A DNA stretch of 64,000 nt from JAZGGS01 sp963764825. GTDB lineage: Bacteria; Bacteroidota; Ignavibacteria; Ignavibacteriales; Ignavibacteriaceae. Each line of letters begins with the position of its first letter. Within the stretch, counting starts at the first letter, position 1. The notes below the pieces were generated by a model. The model was not told where the DNA came from and did not search any database. It saw only the letters and a program-made list of their open reading frames with translations. The stretch is taken from the NCBI GenBank assembly GCA_963764825.1, contig CAVXUA010000009.1:1-64000 (forward strand), in the 5' to 3' direction. Below are positions 57,405 to 64,000 of this stretch, in pieces. The translations under genes and the position numbers were made by a program.

Positions 57405-57901
57405 ATGCTTTACGAATCACTGCTTAAAATATAAATCATCAATAGTTAGTAAGTGGATCAAGCTAATACTTGATTCCTACTCCACTGAGTCTTCAAATTT
57501 CTTTAACCTGGAAAAAAATCAATTTAGTAACCCGGTTGGCAATATTATTTCTAACTAATGCCGCAAGCATCTTTGATGAGATTGTTGGTAGTAGAGATTT
57601 TGATAAAATAACTCTGTTATTAACCGATATAATTAAGATGAGAGCCATCCAGGATTTTTCACCTTCAGAAGCAGTTGGATTTATTTTTCTTCTGAAAAAA
57701 ATGATAAGAGAAGAACTTAGCAAGGAGATTAATCAACAAAAATTATTTGATGAATTTGCAGAACTCGAATCTGAAATTGATAGAGTAGCACTTATTGCAT
57801 TTGATTTATACATGGAGTCCAGGGAAAAAGTTTTTCAGATTCGTATGAACGAAGCAAGATTTAAATTACAAAAAGCAGTAAATCCGGTCACTGATATTTA
57901 A
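57405..57901 (+). CDS. RsbRD N-terminal-domain-like protein before dsrM (frameshifted twice)
   Basis: ATG 57405 starts MLYESLLK; one shift later the text is KSSIVSKWIKLILDSYSTES, then NLEKNQFSNPVGNIIS, and after a second shift near 57557 NAASIFDEIVGSRDFDKITL, IKMRAIQDFSPSEAVGFIFL and LKKMIREELSKEI. This series matches the RsbRD_N family pattern (W-x2-I, NPVG, IRAIQDF-x-PS-AV). About 165 residues. RsbRD domains occur in stressosome and sensor proteins; I recall similar genes beside dsrM in other sulfate reducers, but cannot check. It probably helps regulate or assemble the Dsr membrane complex. Confidence 0.65.
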
Positions 57902-58006
57902 TCAAAGAGCACGATCAATTTTTTTATTGAAATATAGAGATGTAATTACTCCTAATTCTATTCATAATAATTATTATGAATATCCTTCTAGAAGGAGATA
58001 GATTTA

Positions 58007-59000
58007 ATGAATATTCTTTTTTCACTTTTTGCACTTATTATAATAATAGTTTTAGCTATAGTTGGTGTTGAAGTTGCCAATCTGGAATACGTTTTTGGTG
58101 TTATTATTCCTTACAGTGCAATTACAATTTTTCTGTTAGGAATTATATTCCAGGTAATAAAATGGGCAAGATCGCCGGTACCATTTCGTATCCCAACAGT
58201 TGCAGGTCAGCAAAAATCTCTTCCCTGGATAAAAAATAGCAAACTGGAAAGCCCCCATTCTACCTTAGGTGTTATCGGAAGAATGATTTTGGAAGTATTT
58301 CTATTTCGTTCTTTATTCAGAAATACGAAGGCAGAATTAAGAAATGGACCTACGTTAGTATATGGCAGCAGTAAATACTTATGGGTAGGTGCTTTAGCAT
58401 TCCACTGGTCGTTTTTAATAATTTTTTTAAGACACTTTAGATATTTCACTGAACCCATTCCTGTTTTTGTACCATTCTTACAAAATCTGGATGGATTTTT
58501 TCAGATAGGGGTTCCGATAATTTATATTACAAACGTAGTAATTTTAGTTGCACTATCATTTCTTTTTTTGACGAAGAATAATTGACCCCAAACTAAAATA
58601 TTTTTCTTTGGCCTCAGATTATTTCCCGCTTTTTCTTCTTCTAAGTATTGCAATAACCGGAATTTTAATGCGATACTTTACCAAAGTTGATATTGTTGGT
58701 ATAAAAGAATTAGCAATAGGTCTGTTCAGCTTTCAACCTGTTGTTCCCGAAGGGATTGGGATAATGTTTTTTATTCATTTGTTTCTTGTATGTGTACTAT
58801 TAATATACTTCCCATTTAGTAAACTGTTACATATGCCCGGCGTTTTCCTTTCACCAACAAGAAATTTAGCAAATAATAATCGTATGAAAAGACATGTAAA
58901 TCCATGGGATTATCCTGTAAGAATTCATACTTATGAAGAATATGAAGATGAATTCAGAGATAAAATGAAAGCTGCCGGAATACCACTAGAGAAGGAATAA
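58007..59000 (+). CDS. dsrM: DsrM, cytochrome b of the DsrMKJOP complex (frameshift at a T run near 58566)
   Basis: DsrM is the di-heme b subunit that exchanges electrons with menaquinone. The first frame carries the N-terminal extension (IVLAIVGVEVANLEYVFGVI), PFRIPTVAGQQKSLPW, RSLFRNTKAELRNGP and GALAFHWSFLIIFLRHFRYF with heme His. It breaks in a seven-T run (58563-58569), and the next frame resumes RRIIDPKLKYFSLASDYFPL, later IHLFLVCVLLIYFPFSKLLH and HVNPWDYPVRIHTYEEYEDE. About 331 residues, normal. An AGAAGGAGA ribosome site precedes ATG 58007. The start of dsrK follows after 2 bases. Confidence 0.92.
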
Positions 59001-59002
59001 GG

Positions 59003-60615
59003 ATGTCTGAATCAAAATTAAAACCTGAAGAAATAGCAAATAAATATTAATTATAAACCAGTGCGTAAAAGTTGGATGGATCCCACTGTTGAAATTAAAC
59101 GTGGAGTTTATAATTACAGCGGCATTCCTAAAAACGTGAAGTACTTGCAACTGCCAAATCCACGGGAATGGCAGCCCACCGATGCTGATTGGAAGTTACC
59201 AGAAAACTGGAAACAGATTATTCTGGAAGGTTTAAAGGAAAGACTGGATAAATTCCGGTCACTAAAAGTTTTTATGGATATTTGTGTTCGCTGTGGTGCT
59301 TGTTCTGATAAGTGCCATTTTTTTATCGGTTCCGGCGATCCTAAAAATATGCCTGTTCTTAAGGGCGGAACTTTTAAGATCAGTTTATAGAAATGATTTT
59401 ACTGCTGCTGGAAAAGTTTTCGGCAAGTTTGCCGGTTCACGCGAGCTTACAATTGATGTGATAAAAGAATGGTTTTATTATTTTTATCAATGTACTCAAT
59501 GCCGCCGCTGTTCTGTTTTTTGTCCTTATGGTATTGATACAGCCGAAGTAACAATATTAGTTCGCGAGCTTCTTAACCTTATTGGAATTAATATTGATTG
59601 GGTTATTACCCCTGTGGCTAACAGTTTTAGAACCGGTAATCATCTTGGCATTCAACCGCATGGATTTAAAGACAGCATCGATTTTGCAGTTGAAGAAATA
59701 GAAGAGCTGATTGGCATTAAAGTAGATGCCCCAATCAATAAAAAAGGCGCAGAAATACTTTTCGTTACTCCATCCGCAGATTATTTTGGAGATCCCCATT
59801 ATTTTACATTGCTCGGTTATCTTATTCTGTTTCATGAACTCGGTTTGGATTATACCTGGACAACATTTGCTTCCGAAGGCGGCAACTTTGGTTCATTTGT
59901 TTCTCACGATTTGATGAAATCCTTAAACACAAAAATTTATTCTGAAGCAAAACGACTTGGTGTTAAATGGATTTTAGGAGGTGAATGCGGTCATATGTGG
60001 AGGGTGCTCCATCAATATATGGATACTATGAACGGACCTGCTGATTTTCTTAAAGAACCGGTTTCACCTATAACCGGGACAAAATTTGAAAATGCAAAAT
60101 CTACAAAGATGGTTCATATCTGTGAGTTTACTGCTGACTTGATAAAAAATAATAAAATAAAATTAGATAAAAGCCGCAACGATCACTGGAAAGTTACATT
60201 TCACGATTCGTGTAATCCTGCAAGAGCTATGGGGCTTATTGAAGAACCGCGTTACGTCATTAATAATGTTTGCAACAATTTCTTCGAGATGCCCGAAAAT
60301 ACTATAAAAGAACAAACCTTTTGTTGTGGTAGTGGTGCAGGAATAGGAACTGATGAAAACCTGGAGATGAGGCTTAGAGGAGGTCTCCCCAGGGCTAATG
60401 CGGTAAAATTTGTTAAAGAAAAAAATGATGTGAATTTCCTTGGCTGCATATGTGCAATTGATAAAGCAACACTGCCCCCGTTAATGGATTATTGGGTTGG
60501 TGGAGTTGAAGTTGGCGGCATTCATGAATTAGTTGGTAATGCTTTAGTTGTAAAAGGTGAAAAAGAAAGAACCACCGATCTGCGTGGAGATCCTTTAAAT
60601 GGAAAAGAGAGTTGA
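59003..60615 (+). CDS. dsrK: DsrK, CCG Fe-S subunit of DsrMKJOP (two frameshifts)
   Basis: DsrK is the HdrD-like cytoplasmic subunit that reduces the DsrC trisulfide. ATG 59003 (MSESKLKPEEIANKY) breaks near 59050; frame two gives VRKSWMDPTVEIKRGVYNYS and CVRCGACSDKCHFFIGSGDP, then breaks at a G-rich spot near 59364. Frame three gives RAELLRSVYRNDFTAAGKVF, CTQCRRCSVFCPYG, GGECGHMWRVLHQY, HDSCNPARAMGL and FCCGSGAGIGTDENLEMRLRG. Total about 537 residues, normal. The CCGSGAGIGTDENLE motif is specific to DsrK. Both 4Fe-4S sites and the catalytic CCG site are complete. Confidence 0.93.
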
Positions 60616-60647
60616 AAAATTTATTCTGATGATTTAAGGATATAACA

Positions 60648-61045
60648 ATGTACGATTCAGGAAAAATACTTTTAGGAATAATTATTTTTGTAGGATTGTT
60701 TACCTCTCCTATATGGTATGATCTTGCAAGCGGGAAGTCATCCGATAAACCAAACATAATACTACCCACGGATGAAGATCATGAAAGAATGTGTTGCAAG
60801 TACCGAATATATGCGTGCATCACACATGGATTTGTTAAACGAATGGAGAGATGAAGTGGTAAGAGAAGGAAACAGAATTTATACATCACCCAACGGGTAA
60901 AGAATTTGAAATGAGTTTAACTAAAACCTGTACAAATTGTCATTATAATAAAGCAGAATTTTGTGATCAATGCCATGATTATTTGGGCGTTACACCGTAT
61001 TGCTGGGATTGCCATGTTGAACCCCCAAAAACAGAGAGTGAATAA
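60648..61045 (+). CDS. dsrJ: DsrJ, triheme cytochrome c (frameshifted)
   Basis: DsrJ is a periplasmic c-type cytochrome of the DsrMKJOP complex. The start MYDSGKILLGIIIFVGLFTS is an uncleaved signal-anchor helix. A shift near 60787 leads to ECVASTEYMRASHMDLLNEW, and another near 60898 to NGKEFEMSLTKTCTNCHYNK. Three heme-binding motifs are present: CTNCH, CDQCH and CWDCH, as in known DsrJ. ECVASTEYMRASHM contains the Cys and nearby His linked to the unusual His/Cys heme ligation. About 132 residues, normal. Its stop overlaps the dsrO start (TAATG). Confidence 0.9.
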
Positions 61046-61816
61046 TGGATAAAAACAGAAGAAATTTTTAAAGCTAACCGGGTTAGGGGCACTTGGTCTT
61101 ACAGCAGGTAAATATGCAGATCTTTTTGGTAAAGCAATTCCAACAAAGTAACTTTTGATGAAAGTGATACAAAAATAAGATATGCAATGGTTATTGATCT
61201 TAAAAAATGTTTGGCAAAAGAAGATTGCAAATTATGTATAGATGCCTGCCATAAAACACATAACGTTCCCGATTTTGGAAATAAGAAAGATGAAATAAAA
61301 TGGATATGGAAAGAAGAATATGAGCATGCTTTTCCCGATAAGGAAAATTATTATTTAAAGGAAGAATTAAAACATTCAAAAGTTCCGTTGTTATGTAATC
61401 ATTGTGATAATCCTCCCTGTACAAAAGTGTGCCCAACAAAAGCAACCTGGAAACGAGAAAATGATGGTATAGTTATGATGGATTGGCATAGATGCATTGG
61501 GTGCAGGTATTGTATGGCTGCATGTCCTTATGGTTCAAGAAGTTTTAACTGGCGAGATCCAAGAACTCATATTAAAGAAATTTCAGATGACTTTCCTACC
61601 CGTACAAAGGGGTGGTTGAGAAATGTACTTTCTGTGAAGAAAGAATTGCAAAAGATCTTCTACCGGCTTGTGTAGAAGCTTGTACTGAAAAAGCATTATT
61701 CTTTGGTGATCTTAAACGATCGTAAATCAAATGTTAGAAAATTATTAAAAGAAAATTTTTCAATCAGACGCAAACCAGGTTTGGGAACAGAACCTGAAAT
61801 CTATTATATCGTGTGA
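61045..61816 (+). CDS. dsrO: DsrO, periplasmic 4Fe-4S ferredoxin-like subunit (frameshifted)
   Basis: DsrO is a Tat-exported iron-sulfur protein of the DsrMKJOP complex. ATG 61045 reads MDKNRRNFLK across a shift near 61070, then LTGLGALGLTAGKYADLFGK; RRNFLKLTG is a typical twin-arginine signal. Next, VIDLKKCLAKEDCKLCIDAC, LCNHCDNPPCTKVCPTKAT and RCIGCRYCMAACPYGSR are three Cys clusters in order. A shift near 61610 leads to KCTFCEERIAKDLLPACVEA for the fourth cluster; a further one near 61722 precedes the end YIV. About 256 residues. Four 4Fe-4S clusters are therefore predicted. Confidence 0.9.
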
Positions 61817-61828
61817 GGTTTTTAAAAT

Positions 61829-62989
61829 CTGTTAGAGCAGGTATTAAAAGGAACTAAAAATTATTGGGCGGTGGATTTTTTTTCTATCCGCAATAATTAT
61901 TATTAGGCTTTTTCTTTTATTTAGAGCAAACCAGTTATGGATTAGGGATAACAGGTTTAAGCAGGAATGTAACCTGGGGATTTTATATTGCACAATTTAC
62001 TTTTTTAGTTGGTGTTGCTGCTTCTGGTGTTATGGTTGTCCTTCCATATTATTTGCATGATTTCAAGGCGTTTGGAAAACTTACAATACTTGGAGAGTTT
62101 TTAGCAATATCTTCAGTTGTAATGTGTATGCTGTTTATTTTTGTAGATATGGGCCAGCCATTCAGGATAGTAAATGTTTTTTTATATCCTTCACCCGAAT
62201 CTCCAATGTTTTGGGATACAATTGCATTAGGTGGTTATCTTTTGCTTAATGTCATTATCAGCAGGGTAGTTTTAGATTCAGAGCGTAAATCTATAGCTCC
62301 TCCCAAATGGATTAAACCTGTTATTATTCTCTCAATTCCCTGGGCAATAAGTATTCATACCGTAACAGCATTTTTATATTCTGGTCTTGTAGCAAAACCT
62401 TTCTGGATGACTGCAGTTTTAGCTCCAAGATTTCTTGCATCTGCTTTCTCATCAGGTCCTGCATTACTTATTCTTATGTGTTTAATATTAAAAAGAATAA
62501 CAAAGTTTGATCCGGGAAAAGAAGCAATTCAGAAACTGGCGATTATAATAACTTATGCGATGGCTGCAAATATATTCTTCATCCTTATGGAATTCTTTAC
62601 AGCATATTACAGCGGAATACCCGAACACATTCATCACTTCCAATTTCTTTTCGTTGGTTTGGATGGGAATACGAATTTAGTCCCGTGGATGTGGATTTCA
62701 ACAATTCTTGCTCTATCCGCTTTAATATTTTTATTTTTTCCTTCAGCCAGAAAAAATGAAAAAATACTGTTTGGATATTTGCCTCGCAATTTTTGCTTCA
62801 ATATGGATTGATAAAGGACTTGGAATGGTTGTAACCGGATTTATACCAACTTCATTAAGTGAAGTTGCTGATTATTGGCCAACAATTCCCGAAGTAATGA
62901 TTTCATTAGGTGTTTGGGCAATCGGATTCTTCCTGATAACTATTTTTTATAAGATTGCTCTTTCCGTAAGGAGAGAGATAGTGAGATAA
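61829..62989 (+). CDS. dsrP: DsrP, NrfD-type integral membrane subunit (frameshifted; start uncertain)
   Basis: DsrP is the ten-helix NrfD-family subunit that probably binds menaquinol. No ATG is seen; a CTG at 61829 begins LLEQVLKGTKNYWAVDFF, and the T run near 61873 breaks the frame. The next frame gives TSYGLGITGLSRNVTWGFYI, ASGVMVVLPYYLHDFKAFGK, FVDMGQPFRIVNVFLYPSPE and PWAISIHTVTAFLYSGLVAK, all typical NrfD/DsrP. A break near 62785 is followed by IFASIWIDKGLGMVVTGFIP and a final helix. About 386 residues, normal. A substitution of the original ATG is possible at 61828-61831. Confidence 0.88.
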
Positions 62990-62998
62990 GATGTTTAA

Positions 62999-64000
62999 AT
63001 GTATAATGTAATCATTATCGGTGGAATGGCTGCCGGTTGTAAAGCAGCTGCACGATTAAGTCGATTATCTTCAGACTATCATATAACTATAATTGAACGA
63101 AAATCATTTGTATCATTTGGTAATTGCGGCTTACCATTCTATGCATCCGGCGAGATAGATGATTTAAATGAACTTGCGAAAACAAGCTATGGCGTTATAA
63201 GAGATGAAAATTATTTTAGGGATGTAAAGAATGTAAACGTATTAACAAAGACTGAAGTGGTAGAAATTAATACAAAAAGATATGAAGTTATTTGTAAAAC
63301 CACTGAGATTGAAAAAACCGTTACTCTTCCATACAACGCCTTGATTATTGCCACTGGTTCTAAAATTGTTGAACCAAAATTTCGATTTTCCTCAATCACC
63401 AACAATTTCATCATTCCACTCTGCATTATGATGCAAAAAACTTTAGAGAAGCTGCGCAAAAGGGAAAGGTTAAAAAAGCTGTAATAGTTGGCGGCGGATT
63501 TATTGGCTGCGAACTTACTGAAGCTTTAAGATCACTTGGGGAATTGAGACAATCTTAATTGAAAAAGAAAATTCACTTATTATCAAATTTCCTTGATCCG
63601 GAAATATCAAGAGTAATTGAAAATCAAATTGAAAAAAATGGTGTTGCAAATTCTACCTTTCAAGCGAAGTTGAAAAAATTGAAACTGATGAGAAAAAACT
63701 TCCAGTAACATCTTTAACAAATGGTAATAAAATAGAATCAGATTACCTGTTTTATAACCTTGGTGTTAATCCTGAAGTTCATCTTGCAAAAGCGACGGGA
63801 GTTAAGATTGGCAAAATTGGTGGAATTATTGTTGATAAAAAGATGAAAACAAATATTCCAAACATATGGGCAGCAGGAGATTGTGTTGAAACAAAAAATT
63901 TAGTTACTGGTAAACCGGATTATTTTCCGCTTGGTTCTTTATCTAACAGGATGGGAAGAGTTGCTGCCAATTCAATTGCAGGAAAGGATGATTCTTTTTA
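62999..64000 (+). CDS. FAD-dependent CoA-disulfide reductase-like oxidoreductase (frameshifted, cut by window end)
   Basis: A pyridine-nucleotide disulfide oxidoreductase of the CoADR/NADH-oxidase branch. The start at 62999 gives VIIIGGMAAGCKAAARLSRL (FAD loop), then SFVSFGNCGLPFYASG with the single redox Cys of CoADR-type enzymes, and ALIIATGS. After a break near 63425 come KKAVIVGGGFIGCELTEALR (NADH loop), later IPNIWAAGDCVE. At least three shifts are needed. The 3-prime end lies beyond the window. Enzymes of this kind reduce CoA persulfide, polysulfide or CoA disulfide, and its place right after dsrP suggests a role in sulfur-compound handling. Confidence 0.82.

Noticed and set aside
50624..62989. 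dsr locus as a dead pseudogene cluster
   Set aside because: Breaks are small indels, several at homopolymers, with all cofactor ligands intact, and essential genes elsewhere show the same damage. Kept as an open alternative only.

Overview
The window looks like a piece of an AT-rich chromosome from the Ignavibacteria/Chlorobi side of Bacteroidota. The pointers are a type IX-style C-terminal sorting domain with the SQNYPNPFNPTT signature, many Bacteroidota-like outer-membrane beta-barrels, a Bacteroidota-type division/cell-wall cluster and good Shine-Dalgarno sites. The lineage is an inference from these family traits, not a search result. I saw no rRNA, tRNA or CRISPR array.

Layout. 1-10.2 kb is accessory: a STAS anti-anti-sigma protein, a T9SS cargo protein, a Lys-rich four-Cys mini-protein between two near-identical terminators, two serine hydrolases, lipoprotein and barrel genes, an integrase remnant and an AbgT transporter. 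10.6-27.2 kb is a compact dcw cluster: mraZ, rsmH, ftsL, ftsI, murE, murF, mraY, murD, ftsW, murG, a small membrane gene, murC, ftsQ, ftsA, ftsZ, preceded by MraZ-type operator repeats. 27-35 kb carries a zinc-ribbon protein, the C-terminal half of a DnaE-type polymerase, an Omp85-like barrel, an RlmL-like methyltransferase, argF, a PagL-like barrel and another barrel. 35.4-40.6 kb (minus strand) holds an HTH protein and a riboflavin operon led by a cysteine desulfurase.

41-48.5 kb is the most unusual region. A TmcC/DsrM-like cytochrome b, a TmcB/DsrK-like CCG iron-sulfur protein and a stand-alone receiver domain lie on the plus strand. Facing them tail to tail are a PAS-PAS histidine kinase whose PAS domains carry a repeated Cys pattern, a second DsrK-like protein fused to a receiver domain, its own DsrM-like membrane partner and a macro-domain protein. 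I read this as a membrane redox module wired to a two-component system. A transposase gene (48.7-49.8 kb) separates it from the next region.

50.6-64 kb is a full dissimilatory sulfite reductase locus: dsrA, dsrB, dsrD, dsrN, a ferritin-like gene, dsrL, dsrC, an RsbRD_N-type gene, dsrM, dsrK, dsrJ, dsrO, dsrP and a CoA-disulfide-reductase-like flavoprotein cut by the window end. DsrD suggests the reductive direction; DsrL supplies an NAD(P)H link; DsrMKJOP links the quinone pool to the DsrC trisulfide. No sat, apr or qmo genes are visible here.

A caution covers the whole annotation: about 25 genes, including housekeeping genes (ftsW, argF, ribD), are split by small indels, several at homopolymers, while protein conservation continues in the next frame with the catalytic residues I could check intact. 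I treat most as assembly or read errors and give full reconstructed spans as CDS; true decay cannot be excluded from sequence alone.
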